DNA from: Enterococcus aquimarinus
GTDB taxonomy: Bacteria; Bacillota; Bacilli; Lactobacillales; Enterococcaceae
Reading direction: 5' to 3'
Length of the DNA stretch: 64,000 nucleotides
NCBI RefSeq assembly: GCF_001885765.1
Contig: NZ_JXKD01000009.1
Coordinates: forward strand, 32,992-96,991
The notes beneath the pieces are model-generated. The model did no database searches. It had not been told where the DNA came from and worked only from the letters and a program-made list of their open reading frames with translations. Both the position numbers and the translations under genes were made by a program. This document shows positions 44,366 to 53,564 of this stretch, in pieces (the first letter of the stretch is position 1; every line of letters starts with the position of its first letter).

Positions 44366-45370
44366 TTAGTAAATCAATGTGAATAAATCTTCTGCTGTAA
44401 TATTGCCAAAATATTTCGCAATATCAATCTTACTGATAGCTTCTTTTAAGGCTTCTTTTTCATATTTTGTGCCAATTAACTGCTCTTCCACATCTTTGAT
44501 TTCACCTAATCCAAAGAAATCGCCAAAGATTTTTAAATCCGTGATGACTCCCTTTTGGACATTCATTTTTATTTCGACGGAACCAATTGGGAATCGTTTA
44601 CGGCGTTCCAATTCAAACTTCGGCGATTTGCCGTAATTCCAGTCCCAATTCGCGTAGTATTTAGCGGAGATTTCGTTTACTTTTTGCCAATCCTCTTCGG
44701 TTAATTCGTATGTTTTAATGTCATCCATTGAATCAACCCCAAAAATTTTAAGCAAGATAGCTTGACGAAAATCTCTCGTATCCATTGCTTCATGATGTTC
44801 ATCTAAGAATGGTTTAATATTTGTCACACGTGAGCGAATCGATTTGATCCCTTTTGACGCAATTTTATCCGCACGTACTTTTAATGCATTTACCACTTCA
44901 TCAATTTCACTATCAAACATAATCGTTCCATGCGCAAACATCCGGCCGTTCGTTGCATACATCGCATTTCCTGAAAACTTCTTGTCCTCAATTACCAAAT
45001 CATTGCGCCCTTTTAACTCGGCACCCGTCACCCCTAACTCATGTAACGCTTGAATAATTGGTTGCGTCACTTTGGCAAAATCACGGAATGAATTGCCATC
45101 GTCCGGCATGATAAAACTAAAGTTTAAGTTTCCATAATCATGGTACACTGCGCCCCCGCCACTTAAACGACGCACAACATGGATTCCTTTTTCATCGACA
45201 TATTCTTGGTTAATTTCTTCAATCGTATTTTGATTGCGCCCAATAATAATGGACGGTTCATTAATATAAAACAATAAAATTGGTTCATCCACTGTTAATT
45301 CCTGCAATAAAAATGTTTCTAAGGCTAGATTGATTCGTGGATCGGTTAATTCATTTGGCACAAAAATCAT
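44366..45370 (-). CDS. lplA: Lipoate--protein ligase
   Basis: Attaches lipoate to the lysine of E2 and H proteins, in the cytoplasm. The 334-residue protein has a catalytic domain with IIIGRNQNTIEEINQEYV, VVRRLSGGGAVYHDYGNLNFSF and DLVIEDKKFSGNAM, and the C-terminal accessory domain present in LplA/LplJ. It lies 12 bases after a metallo-hydrolase gene; the same two genes are neighbours in Bacillus (yhfI, lplJ). AGGAGGAA precedes the ATG. Confidence 0.96.
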   Translation of the reverse strand: MIFVPNELTDPRINLALETFLLQELTVDEPILLFYINEPSIIIGRNQNTIEEINQEYVDEKGIHVVRRLSGGGAVYHDYGNLNFSFIMPDDGNSFRDFAKVTQPIIQALHELGVTGAELKGRNDLVIEDKKFSGNAMYATNGRMFAHGTIMFDSEIDEVVNALKVRADKIASKGIKSIRSRVTNIKPFLDEHHEAMDTRDFRQAILLKIFGVDSMDDIKTYELTEEDWQKVNEISAKYYANWDWNYGKSPKFELERRKRFPIGSVEIKMNVQKGVITDLKIFGDFFGLGEIKDVEEQLIGTKYEKEALKEAISKIDIAKYFGNITAEDLFTLIY

Positions 45371-45382
45371 GTAAGATTCCTC

Positions 45383-46123
45383 CTAGAGTGTAAAAACTTT
45401 TCCGACTGCTGCGAGTGAGACGACCACGTCTTCCCCTGCTGCGAGTTGGGCTTCTTCTTGTAATTGTTGTAAATCCCCAAATTGAGGTAGGTGGGTTAGA
45501 ACTAACTGTTTCACACCCGCTAAACGCGCTAATTCACCGGCTTCTTGGGAAGTAAAATGTGCAAAATGCCGTTCATTTCCGGCAAATAAATACGTATCTG
45601 CTAAAAATAAGTCCGCTTCTTTTGCAAATTCGATAAATCCTTCTAAATAGCCCGAATCCCCCGTGAAGACGAATACTTTTCCGGTCGACTTTTCCACAAT
45701 CCGCATCGCGTAACACACAACCGGATGGATCGTTTTCATAAAGGTAATGGAAAAAGGCCCCATTTCAAGGCTTTCGTCTGCCAAGTAGTTATATCCCTGT
45801 GAAACATTCGGGAGTGATAAGCTATCAAAATGAACCGAATCTTCCTTATGACCATAGATCGGCAAGAGTTTGCGGTCACTTGTTTTTGGGTACAGTTGCC
45901 AGTAATACTGTAAAACGCCTAAATCTGCGATGTGATCATGATGATAATGACTCAAAATCACCGCATCTAACGCCAATGGATCGAGTACTTTTTGTAACTG
46001 AAGCAAACTGCCACTACCTGCATCAAGCAATAAATTAAATTCACCTGATTGTAACAAAAAACTGGTCGTTCCCTCTCCTTGATAAGGATAAGCCCCTAAA
46101 CAGCCTAAAGTCGTAATTTTCAT
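45383..46123 (-). CDS. MBL-fold metallo-hydrolase (YhfI-like)
   Basis: A 246-residue beta-lactamase-fold hydrolase. Metal-binding motif VILSHYHHDHIADLG near residue 62 (HxHxDH) and the C-terminal GDSGYLEGFIEFAKEADL and histidine-rich HFAHFTSQEAGELA support it. I start at 46123 (MKITTLGCLGAYP), preceded by GGAGGTG; upstream residues are not family-like. Its partnering with lplA is conserved in Bacillus; the substrate (RNase Z-like or cyclic phosphodiester) is unknown. Confidence 0.9.
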   Translation of the reverse strand: MKITTLGCLGAYPYQGEGTTSFLLQSGEFNLLLDAGSGSLLQLQKVLDPLALDAVILSHYHHDHIADLGVLQYYWQLYPKTSDRKLLPIYGHKEDSVHFDSLSLPNVSQGYNYLADESLEMGPFSITFMKTIHPVVCYAMRIVEKSTGKVFVFTGDSGYLEGFIEFAKEADLFLADTYLFAGNERHFAHFTSQEAGELARLAGVKQLVLTHLPQFGDLQQLQEEAQLAAGEDVVVSLAAVGKVFTL

Positions 46124-46224
46124 TGGTCGACACCTCCAACAATAGATTATCATAAATTCAAAAAAATAGATGAAATGAAGCATTTTTTGAATAGCCTATT
46201 GCTGCCTATTCGCGTGCGATGCAT

Positions 46225-46262
46225 CAAAAAGACCTGAGTCATGTACGACTCAAGTCTTTTTG
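46225..46262 (-). terminator. Terminator of pepA
   Basis: Arms CAAAAAGACCTGAGTC and GACTCAAGTCTTTTTG, T-run on the minus strand. Confidence 0.93.
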
Positions 46263-46274
46263 ACCGTTATGTGA

Positions 46275-47363
46275 TTAATAACTCAATAATTCTTTCACCG
46301 CAGCGTCATCTAAACGACGAACGACTTCAGTCACTAATTTAACGGTATTTAAATAATCATCTTCATGCATCACAGAAGTGTGTGAATGTAAATAACGAAT
46401 CGGAACTGTAATGGCAATCGTTGGAACTCCTTTACGATTTAAGTGCATTTGTCCACCATCCGTGCCGCCACCTGCAATCACCGTATATTGGAAAGGAATC
46501 TCTAGCTCTTCTGCCACATTCACGACAAAGTTCAATAATTTTTTGTGCGGAATTAAAGAAGCATCAAAAATTAAGACTTGCGGTCCTTGTCCTAAGACAG
46601 AATCGGCTTCTTTAGGTGTCATACCTGGTGTATCCCCAGCTGTCCCTGTATCAAGCGAAATCGCAATGTCAGGATTGACTAAATAAGAACTCGTGCGTGC
46701 GCCTCGAAGACCGACTTCTTCCATAACGCTACTACCAGCAAATAAACAATTATCGTGTCCCTCTTTGGCTAGATTTTCTAACACACGTAATGCAACAGCT
46801 GTACCCGCACGGTTATCCCATGCTTTTGCAAGTAAAAATTTACTGCCGTTCATGCGTTTGTACTCAATATACGGCGTAATCATATCGCCTGGACGAATAC
46901 CCCAACCTTTTGCTTCTTCTTGACTAGAAGCCCCAATATCAATAAACATATCTTTAACTTCATAAGGTTGCTTGCGTGCTTCAACGCTTAAAACATGCGG
47001 CGGTTTTGACCCAATCACGCCATGAATAATCTGACCGTCTTGCGTTTTAATTTCGACTTGTTGAGCCAACATGACTTGACCCCACCAACCACCTAACGTT
47101 TGAAACTCGATAAAGCCTTTTTCGGTAATTTTTGTTACCATAAAACCGACTTCATCCATGTGACCACTAATAAAGATTTTTGGTCCACCACCTTTACTGC
47201 CGGCGTGTTTTGCGATGACGCTCCCGATACCATCAAAGAAAATGTCATCTGCATAGTCTTTCGCATATGTTTTAAAGACTTCTCGAACTTCTTCTTCATT
47301 GCCCGGTACACCGCGAGCAGAAGTTAAATCAATCAATAATTGTTCTTCTTTTTGTTCTAACAT
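46275..47363 (-). CDS. pepA: Glutamyl aminopeptidase, M42 family
   Basis: Dinuclear metallo-aminopeptidase releasing N-terminal Glu/Asp (PepA of lactococci), in the cytoplasm. The 362-residue protein has metal ligands in SGHMDEVGFMVTK, WDNRAGTAVALRVLE, SSVMEEVGLRGAR and the final HSHTSVMHEDDYLN. Function within the M42 family (glutamyl, or broader) is inferred by similarity in length and motifs. GGAG precedes the ATG; the gene is alone. Confidence 0.93.
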   Translation of the reverse strand: MLEQKEEQLLIDLTSARGVPGNEEEVREVFKTYAKDYADDIFFDGIGSVIAKHAGSKGGGPKIFISGHMDEVGFMVTKITEKGFIEFQTLGGWWGQVMLAQQVEIKTQDGQIIHGVIGSKPPHVLSVEARKQPYEVKDMFIDIGASSQEEAKGWGIRPGDMITPYIEYKRMNGSKFLLAKAWDNRAGTAVALRVLENLAKEGHDNCLFAGSSVMEEVGLRGARTSSYLVNPDIAISLDTGTAGDTPGMTPKEADSVLGQGPQVLIFDASLIPHKKLLNFVVNVAEELEIPFQYTVIAGGGTDGGQMHLNRKGVPTIAITVPIRYLHSHTSVMHEDDYLNTVKLVTEVVRRLDDAAVKELLSY

Positions 47364-47552
47364 GAATTGCCACTCCTTTAAGTTTGAATACGCTCTTAAT
47401 TATAGCATTTCTAATCTTCTTTACTAGCCTTTCTCTTTTTATTTCTGAATTTGAATTATACAATACAATCTTTTTTTATTCATTATGTGTAGAACAAAAC
47501 AAACTAAAATGCGATATTTCATCTATTTTACGAACGTATATTTAATGTATAA

Positions 47553-47568
47553 ACACTATATATGGTGT
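47553..47568 (+). promoter_or_regulatory. NrdR box 1
   Basis: ACACTATATATGGTGT, a full match to the NrdR consensus ACACWATATMTWGTGT except at one central position. NrdR is a zinc-finger, ATP-cone repressor of ribonucleotide reductase genes. Confidence 0.85.
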
Positions 47569-47578
47569 CTTTTTTTCC

Positions 47579-47606
47579 TTGTCAAGTCTTTTAAACACAA
47601 TATATA
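47579..47606 (+). promoter_or_regulatory. Promoter of nrdDG
   Basis: TTGTCA (47579-47584), 16 bases, TATATA (47601-47606); with an 18-base spacer TATAGG at 47603 is possible. The -10 lies inside NrdR box 2, so NrdR binding would block RNA polymerase. Confidence 0.6.
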
Positions 47607-47610
47607 GGTT
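47595..47610 (+). promoter_or_regulatory. NrdR box 2
   Basis: ACACAATATATAGGTT, matching the NrdR consensus except in the last three positions. It starts 42 bases after box 1, four helical turns, so both lie on one face of the DNA. Confidence 0.8.
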
Positions 47611-47668
47611 GATTATCCTAAAGTTTTATCCTATTATAAGAGAGTAGAATTTAAAGGAGTGAGTACGA

Positions 47669-49861
47669 ATGATGAACCTTAAGAGAAAAGATACACAAAT
47701 GCATCATGCACAAAAAGGATTAGATAGTATGAAGATTATCAAGCGTGATGGTCGTCTAGTCGATTTTGATGATCAGAAAATTTATGATGCATTAGTTAAT
47801 GCCAAACGCCAAATTTCAGGTGAACTTTCTCCTCTTGATCATCAACTAATTTTAACGATTGTTGAAAAAGTTGATCTCGAAATTGCCCAACGATTTGTTG
47901 ATAATATTAAAATTTATGAAATTCAAAATATCGTCGAACATATCCTCTTGGAAAGCGGCGAGTATGCCCTAGCAGAACATTATATTAGTTATCGCACACG
48001 ACGCGATTTTGAACGTAGTAAAGCGACAGATATTAATTTTACAATTGAAAAACTGATGAATAAAGATCAGCAAGTCGTCAATGAAAACGCCAATAAAGAC
48101 AGTGATGTCTTCAATACCCAACGCGATTTAACCGCTGGAATTGTCGGAAAATCGATTGGCCTAAAAATGCTTCCACCACATGTCTCAAATGCGCATCAAA
48201 AAGGCGATATTCATTACCATGACTTGGATTATCATCCGTATTCACCAATGACCAATTGTTGTTTAATTGATTTTCAAGGAATGTTAAACAATGGCTTTAA
48301 GATTGGAAATGCAGAAGTCGAATCGCCAAAATCGATTCAAACAGCGACTGCTCAAATTTCACAAATTATCGCAAACGTTGCATCTAGCCAATATGGTGGC
48401 TGTTCTGCTGACCGAATTGATGAATTACTTGCGCCTTTTGCGAAATTAAACTATGAAAAACATCTACTAGATGCCAAAGAATGGATTGACGGCGAGGAAC
48501 GCCAACAAGCCTATGCGCGACAACAAACGCAAAAGAATATTTATGACGCCATGCAAAGTCTAGAATATGAAATCAATACCTTGTTTACGTCAAATGGCCA
48601 AACACCCTTTACATCACTTGGTTTCGGTCTTGGCACGAATTGGTTCGAACGTGAAATTCAACGAGCAATTTTGCTTAATCGTATCAAAGGACTAGGTAAA
48701 GAAGGCCGAACAGCTATCTTCCCTAAATTAATCTTCTCAATGAAACGCGGTGTCAATGCGAATCCAGAAGATCCAAATTACGACATCAAACAACTCGCCT
48801 TGGAATGTGCAACCAAACGGATGTATCCAGATGTTTTAAACTATGACAAATTAGTCGAGCTGACTGGTAGTTTTAAAGTACCTATGGGTTGTCGCTCGTT
48901 CCTTCAAGGTTGGAAAGATGAAAATGGCAACGAGGTCAATGTTGGAAGAATGAATTTAGGTGTCGTGACGCTTAATCTCCCTCGAATTGCCTTGGAAGCA
49001 AATGGCAGTATGGAACGCTTCTGGAGTCTGTTAGAAGAACGCTTGAGTATTGTCAAAGATGCCTTGATTTACCGCACCGAGCGTTGCAAAGAAGCCTCAC
49101 CAGAAAACGCTCCTATCTTATATATGTATGGTGCTTTTGGTAATCGTCTAAAACGCGGCGAAAAAGTCGATCAACTGTTTAACAATCGTCGGGCAACGGT
49201 GTCATTAGGTTATATTGGTCTTTACGAGTCAGCTGCTGCCTTTTATGGTGGTGATTGGGAAACAAATAAAGAAGCCAAAGATTTCACCTTAGCTATTTTG
49301 AAATCGCTCAAAGCACACGTCGATGATTGGTCCAATGAATATGGCTATCACTTTAGCGTTTATTCCACACCGAGTGAAAGTCTAACCGATCGTTTCTGTC
49401 GTTTAGATACCGAAAAATTCGGTGTCGTACCTGATATTACGGACAAAGATTATTACACGAATAGTTTTCACTATGATGTTCGGAAAAATCCAACACCATT
49501 TGAAAAACTAGATTTTGAAAAAGACTATCCTGAATTTTGTTCCGGCGGCTTTATTCATTACTGTGAATATCCTGTCTTACAACAAAATCCAAAAGCATTA
49601 GAAGCTGTTTGGGATTATTCTTATGATCGTGTCGGCTATTTAGGCACAAATACCCCGATTGACCATTGTTATGAGTGTGGATTTGAAGGTGACTTCAATC
49701 CAACTGAACGCGGATTTGAATGTCCCCAATGTGGAAACCATGATCCAAAAACCTGTGACGTGGTAAAAAGAACGTGTGGTTATTTAGGGAATCCGCAAGC
49801 GCGTCCGATGGTTCACGGCCGTCACAAAGAAATTTCAGCTCGTGTTAAACACATGAAATAA
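47669..49861 (+). CDS. nrdD: Anaerobic ribonucleoside-triphosphate reductase
   Basis: Class III, oxygen-sensitive glycyl-radical reductase that makes deoxynucleotides. The 730-residue protein begins with an ATP-cone (MKIIKRDGRLVDFDDQKIYD, allosteric), then the catalytic barrel, a C-terminal zinc-cysteine knot (CYECGFEGDFNPTERGFEC, CPQCGNHDPKTCDVVK) and the glycyl-radical segment RTCGYLGNP. GGAGTG precedes tandem ATGs. The activase nrdG follows by 25 bases. Regulation by NrdR is indicated by two boxes. Confidence 0.97.
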   Translation: MMNLKRKDTQMHHAQKGLDSMKIIKRDGRLVDFDDQKIYDALVNAKRQISGELSPLDHQLILTIVEKVDLEIAQRFVDNIKIYEIQNIVEHILLESGEYALAEHYISYRTRRDFERSKATDINFTIEKLMNKDQQVVNENANKDSDVFNTQRDLTAGIVGKSIGLKMLPPHVSNAHQKGDIHYHDLDYHPYSPMTNCCLIDFQGMLNNGFKIGNAEVESPKSIQTATAQISQIIANVASSQYGGCSADRIDELLAPFAKLNYEKHLLDAKEWIDGEERQQAYARQQTQKNIYDAMQSLEYEINTLFTSNGQTPFTSLGFGLGTNWFEREIQRAILLNRIKGLGKEGRTAIFPKLIFSMKRGVNANPEDPNYDIKQLALECATKRMYPDVLNYDKLVELTGSFKVPMGCRSFLQGWKDENGNEVNVGRMNLGVVTLNLPRIALEANGSMERFWSLLEERLSIVKDALIYRTERCKEASPENAPILYMYGAFGNRLKRGEKVDQLFNNRRATVSLGYIGLYESAAAFYGGDWETNKEAKDFTLAILKSLKAHVDDWSNEYGYHFSVYSTPSESLTDRFCRLDTEKFGVVPDITDKDYYTNSFHYDVRKNPTPFEKLDFEKDYPEFCSGGFIHYCEYPVLQQNPKALEAVWDYSYDRVGYLGTNTPIDHCYECGFEGDFNPTERGFECPQCGNHDPKTCDVVKRTCGYLGNPQARPMVHGRHKEISARVKHMK

Positions 49862-49886
49862 CCAAAAAAAGAAGGAGTAATAGGCC

Positions 49887-50483
49887 ATGAGGAATCCCCA
49901 ACCGAAAGAATGGGCAGCAAAAGATTATAGCCAAAACTACATTGCCGATTATAAAGCTTTTAATTTCGTTGATGGCGAAGGCGTCAGAAATAGTTTATAC
50001 GTGAGTGGTTGCCTCTTTGCTTGTGAAGGGTGCTTTAATAAAGCTGTCCAAAATTTCCGATACGGCACACCCTACACCAAAGAATTGGAAGAGCAAATTA
50101 TCGCCGACCTCGCGCACCCTTCCGTCCAAGGACTCACGTTACTCGGCGGCGAACCTTTCTTAAATACAGCAGTCTGTTTAGCGGTCGTCAAAAGAGTCAA
50201 AGAAACCTTTGGCAATACTAAAGATATCTGGAGTTGGTCGGGTTATACATTTGAGGAATTATTACTAGAAACCGAAGATAAATTAGAACTCCTCGCTTCG
50301 ATCGATATCTTAGTAGACGGTCGCTTTGAATTAAATCAAAAAGATTTAAATTTACAATTTCGCGGCAGTCGAAATCAACGAATCATTGATGTTAAAAAAT
50401 CCTTGGCTCAAGGAAAAGCTATCATCTGGGAAAAATGTCATGATGCCGATCAAAAATTTGAACAAATTCAAAAATCAATTTAA
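49887..50483 (+). CDS. nrdG: Anaerobic ribonucleoside-triphosphate reductase activating protein
   Basis: Radical-SAM enzyme that forms the glycyl radical in NrdD. The 198-residue protein has the cluster motif CLFACEGCFNK (Cx3Cx2C) near residue 45 and the SAM-binding GLTLLGGEPFLN. AAGAAGGAG precedes the ATG. Together with nrdD it makes a complete class III system ended by a terminator. Confidence 0.96.
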   Translation: MRNPQPKEWAAKDYSQNYIADYKAFNFVDGEGVRNSLYVSGCLFACEGCFNKAVQNFRYGTPYTKELEEQIIADLAHPSVQGLTLLGGEPFLNTAVCLAVVKRVKETFGNTKDIWSWSGYTFEELLLETEDKLELLASIDILVDGRFELNQKDLNLQFRGSRNQRIIDVKKSLAQGKAIIWEKCHDADQKFEQIQKSI

Positions 50484-50486
50484 ACG

Positions 50487-50524
50487 AAAAACAGCGCACT
50501 CATAAAAAATGAGGCGCTGTTTTG
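50487..50524 (+). terminator. Terminator of nrdDG
   Basis: Arms ACAGCGCACTCAT and ATGAGGCGCTGT flanked by A- and T-runs, so it may act on both strands between convergent nrdG and dinB. Confidence 0.9.
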
Positions 50525-50587
50525 CATTCTATTGAAACAGATTAGAGCCATTTGTATGACAGCTATCGTGCTACCTGACTAAGTATT

Positions 50588-51709
50588 TCAATGGTTCGTA
50601 TTTTCCCACAACGGTAAACGAATATTCTCATACGTAATTGGATCTAAATTCGTCAACGTAATACCTAATAAACGAATGCCTTTTTCGATACCTAAAATTT
50701 CTTCCCAAATGGTGCTACTTTGTGAGAAAATTGCTTCTTTTGTATGAAGATAATCCGGTAACGTGGCGCGTCGCGTAATCGTCATAAAATCGTCGTAGCG
50801 CACTTTTAATACAACCGTCTTCCCATGTTTCTGATGTCTCTTTAACGCACCTGCAACTTCTTCTGCGAGTTGGCGTAATTGGCGCAACACGTCTTCTTCC
50901 GTCACTAAAGGGGAAGCATACGTATGCTCTTTCCCAATCGATTTTCGCTCGCGCGTCGTTTCAACGGGTGCATTATGAATCCCACGAACTTTACGATAAA
51001 GCGAGTATCCTCTTTTGCCAAATTGACGAATTAACGCCATCTCTGATTTTTCATACAAATCTTGTCCCGTATAAATACCAAACTCATGCATTTTCGGTAC
51101 TGTTTTTTTGCCGACGCCATGAAATTTCTCAATCGGTAAGGGCAGCAAAAAATCGAGCGCATCTTCCGGCGTTACGACGGTTAATCCTTTTGGTTTTTGA
51201 AAATCCGATGCGAGTTTCGCTAAAAATTTATTATAACTCACTCCCGCCGAACAGGTTAGCTGCAGTTCCCGCCAAATATCTCGTTGAATGAGTTTGGCAA
51301 CTTTAATCGCTGAGGTACTATTTATTTTATTCGTTGTGACGTCTAAATACGCTTCATCAATTGACACCGGTTCAATGATATCAGTATAGCGGTGAAAAAT
51401 TTTGCGGATTTCTTGCGAGATTTGTTGGTATTTTTCATAATTTCCAGGAACAAAAACGGCATGCGGACAAAGTTCATAGGCTTTTTGCGCACTCATTGCG
51501 GAATGAATCCCATATTGACGGGCTAAGTAATTGGCCGTTGTCACAACGCCTCTCCCTTTCGTGTCATTTGGATGGCGTGCGATTACTAGCGGTGCTTTGG
51601 CGAGTTCCGGCTGATCACGCTCTTCCACAGAAGCAAAAAAAGCGTCCATATCAATATGAATAATTTTTCTTGAGAGATCATTTTTTAATGGAAAAGCCAT
51701 TTCTGTCAT
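50588..51709 (-). CDS. dinB: DNA polymerase IV (Y family)
   Basis: Error-prone translesion polymerase. The 373-residue protein shows the catalytic IIHIDMDAFFASVE near residue 15, EPVSIDEAYLDVT near 108 and the little-finger domain (KHGKTVVLKVRYDDFMTITR). I start at 51709, six bases after GAGGTG; an ATG nine bases later (51700) is also possible, and the longer reading to 51757 is not needed. I see no clear LexA site. Confidence 0.95.
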   Translation of the reverse strand: MTEMAFPLKNDLSRKIIHIDMDAFFASVEERDQPELAKAPLVIARHPNDTKGRGVVTTANYLARQYGIHSAMSAQKAYELCPHAVFVPGNYEKYQQISQEIRKIFHRYTDIIEPVSIDEAYLDVTTNKINSTSAIKVAKLIQRDIWRELQLTCSAGVSYNKFLAKLASDFQKPKGLTVVTPEDALDFLLPLPIEKFHGVGKKTVPKMHEFGIYTGQDLYEKSEMALIRQFGKRGYSLYRKVRGIHNAPVETTRERKSIGKEHTYASPLVTEEDVLRQLRQLAEEVAGALKRHQKHGKTVVLKVRYDDFMTITRRATLPDYLHTKEAIFSQSSTIWEEILGIEKGIRLLGITLTNLDPITYENIRLPLWENTNH

Positions 51710-51782
51710 CTGTCTCACCTCATTATCATTATAATACAAACAGATGTTCTCATGCAAGGTTCGATGAACGGCAAAAGAAAGA

Positions 51783-52202
51783 CTACCGAGGAAACGTTAA
51801 CTCATTCTTTGAGGTATCAAGGGTTGTATGAACGAGGGTTTTTACGGTTATCGTCTCTTTCGAAGCACTTGTCATTTCCAATGTAATCTGTAACAGTTGC
51901 TCTCCGGCATCTAGATAACCTAATAAGACGTGTGATTCATTGTTAATCAATAGTTCAAGATGCGTATCCCCTTTGATTTCTTTTTCAGGTAACGGTATCT
52001 TAACTCCTTTAATGGTGGAAGCCTGATAAAGGAGACTCTCTTCATTTAAACCCACTTGCCGAATTTCAATTGGTAAAGCAATTGCTTCTTCACTTTTTAT
52101 CTCGAGATAGTGCGCAACGCTTTTTTTAGGCCATAGTAAACCTGTTAGCAGCCCGAGGATAAAAATAAAGAGCAAAAAATAAAAAGTCCGCTTCTGTTTC
52201 AT
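51783..52202 (-). CDS. Hypothetical protein with N-terminal membrane anchor
   Basis: A 139-residue protein not recognised. It has a basic N-terminus and one hydrophobic segment (YFLLFIFILGLLTGLLWP), then about 105 residues, probably outside the membrane, with predicted beta strands (THLELLINNESHVLLGYL, KETITVKTLVHTTLD) and no cysteine. AGGAGG stands before the ATG at 52202. It lies between dinB and rsmI on the same strand with a hairpin upstream, so probably independent. A bacterial Ig- or lipocalin-like exported domain is possible but not shown. Confidence 0.7.
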   Translation of the reverse strand: MKQKRTFYFLLFIFILGLLTGLLWPKKSVAHYLEIKSEEAIALPIEIRQVGLNEESLLYQASTIKGVKIPLPEKEIKGDTHLELLINNESHVLLGYLDAGEQLLQITLEMTSASKETITVKTLVHTTLDTSKNELTFPR

Positions 52203-52239
52203 GATCAAGTTCCTCCTGTTTTTAACGAATCGATGCACG

Positions 52240-52269
52240 AAAAACAGAAGCCTACCTCGACTTCTGTTT
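52240..52269 (-). terminator. Terminator after rsmI
   Basis: Arms AAACAGAAG and CTTCTGTTT (52242-52269) with a T-run on the minus strand (TTTTTCG). Confidence 0.75.
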
Positions 52270-52285
52270 CCCTTATCCTATTTTC

Positions 52286-53149
52286 CTACTCAATTTCATG
52301 ATACTCATTATAAACGACTTGTTTTTTTAATTGATTGCGTTTTGCGACTTCTTTAATGCTGTCATTTGGTTTAGAGCCGGATGCAATTAACGCTTCGACT
52401 TGCTCTTTTAAGCTGCGTGGATCGACGATGCCTTCAGCGACTTCTGTCGAGCCTGAAACCATCAGACAGCATTCCCCTTTAATGGTATGCTCCTTTAGAT
52501 AGCGATTTAGTTCTTCTAAAGTACCACGTAAGTATTCTTCATGGAGCTTTGTTAGTTCACGACAAACGACTGCTTGGCGGCTTTCTCCAAAGACTTCCAT
52601 CATGACTTGAACCGTCTTTTGAATCCGGTGCGGTGATTCATAGAAAATGATTGTCGCCTCTTGTTCTTTAAATGTCTCAAGGACGGTCAGTTGTTCCTTT
52701 TTCTTTCGTGGTAAAAACCCATGAAAATAATGGGGCTGTGGCATTAACCCTGAAGCAATCAAAGCCGTTAATCCGGCAGTTGGCCCTGGCAAAGCCACGA
52801 CCTTGATTCCTGCTGCTAGACAAGCCACGACGAGTTCGTGTCCTGGGTCACTAATCGATGGCATCCCCGCATCGCTCACTTGCGCAATCGATTCGCCTCT
52901 TTGTAAGATTTCAATCAATTGGGGAATGCGTTCTTTATAATTATGTTCGTGGAAACTCCGTTGTGGGGTCGTTATTTCAAAGTGATTCAATAATTTTTGG
53001 GTATTACGTGTATCTTCACTCGCAATCAACGCCACTTCTTGCAACGTCCGAACGCTACGAAACGTCATATCTTCTAAATTCCCAATCGGGGTCGGGACTA
53101 AATATAAAATACCCGATTCAACCCCTTTAAAACTCATTTGTACTTCCAC
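52286..53149 (-). CDS. rsmI: 16S rRNA (cytidine(1402)-2'-O)-methyltransferase
   Basis: 2'-O-methylates C1402 of 16S rRNA, the same base as RsmH (in the first cluster here) modifies at N4. The tetrapyrrole-methylase fold shows LYLVPTPIGNLEDMTFR, LIASEDTRNTQKLLNHF, QVSDAGMPSISDPGHELV and VALPGPTAGLTALIASG. The GTG at 53149 gives MEVQMSFKG, which lines up with known RsmI starts; AGAGG lies eight bases upstream. A hairpin separates it from yabA. Confidence 0.96.
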   Translation of the reverse strand: MEVQMSFKGVESGILYLVPTPIGNLEDMTFRSVRTLQEVALIASEDTRNTQKLLNHFEITTPQRSFHEHNYKERIPQLIEILQRGESIAQVSDAGMPSISDPGHELVVACLAAGIKVVALPGPTAGLTALIASGLMPQPHYFHGFLPRKKKEQLTVLETFKEQEATIIFYESPHRIQKTVQVMMEVFGESRQAVVCRELTKLHEEYLRGTLEELNRYLKEHTIKGECCLMVSGSTEVAEGIVDPRSLKEQVEALIASGSKPNDSIKEVAKRNQLKKQVVYNEYHEIE

Positions 53150-53163
53150 TTCTTTCACCTCTT

Positions 53164-53198
53164 AAAAAAGACTGGTCACAATCATCTTGCACCAGTCT
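53164..53198 (-). terminator. Terminator between yabA and rsmI
   Basis: Arms AGACTGGT and ACCAGTCT with a 14-base loop, followed by TTTTTT on the minus strand. It probably only reduces read-through to rsmI, since the genes are otherwise close. Confidence 0.8.
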
Positions 53199-53207
53199 CA
53201 CTTCTTC

Positions 53208-53564
53208 TTAGGATAGACCACTTTCGCGATAAATCACTTCTAAACAAAACGCACAAGGTTCATCATTGTCCCGTCGAGAGCCATAAAGATCATAACAGAC
53301 ATGAAACCCTTCTTCATAAATTTTTTCAAGATTTAAACGTGATTTCGATAGTTCTTGCTTCATTTTTCCGCTCGCATGTTGTGCGGGTTGATCCAATTCT
53401 CTTAAATGCTGACGTAATCGCTGATTTTCCATCTCTAACGTCGTATTTTTTTCGACAACTTCTTGTAGGGAAGACTTCATTTCAGCCATTTTTTTTAAGA
53501 GACCTTGCAATTCAGTTTCAAAATCATCCAAGCCATCATATAAAGAACGTTTATCCATGGACAT
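53208..53564 (-). CDS. yabA: Replication initiation control protein YabA
   Basis: Negative regulator of initiation that binds DnaA and DnaN. About 118 residues: an N-terminal leucine-rich coiled coil (LQGLLKKMAEMKSSLQEVVE) and a C-terminal zinc-binding domain with HVCYDLYGSRR and CAFCLEVIY. I start at 53564 (MSMDKRSLYD), five bases after AGGTGG, overlapping the ricT end by 14 bases. Conserved place between ricT and rsmI. Confidence 0.94.
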   Translation of the reverse strand: MSMDKRSLYDGLDDFETELQGLLKKMAEMKSSLQEVVEKNTTLEMENQRLRQHLRELDQPAQHASGKMKQELSKSRLNLEKIYEEGFHVCYDLYGSRRDNDEPCAFCLEVIYRESGLS

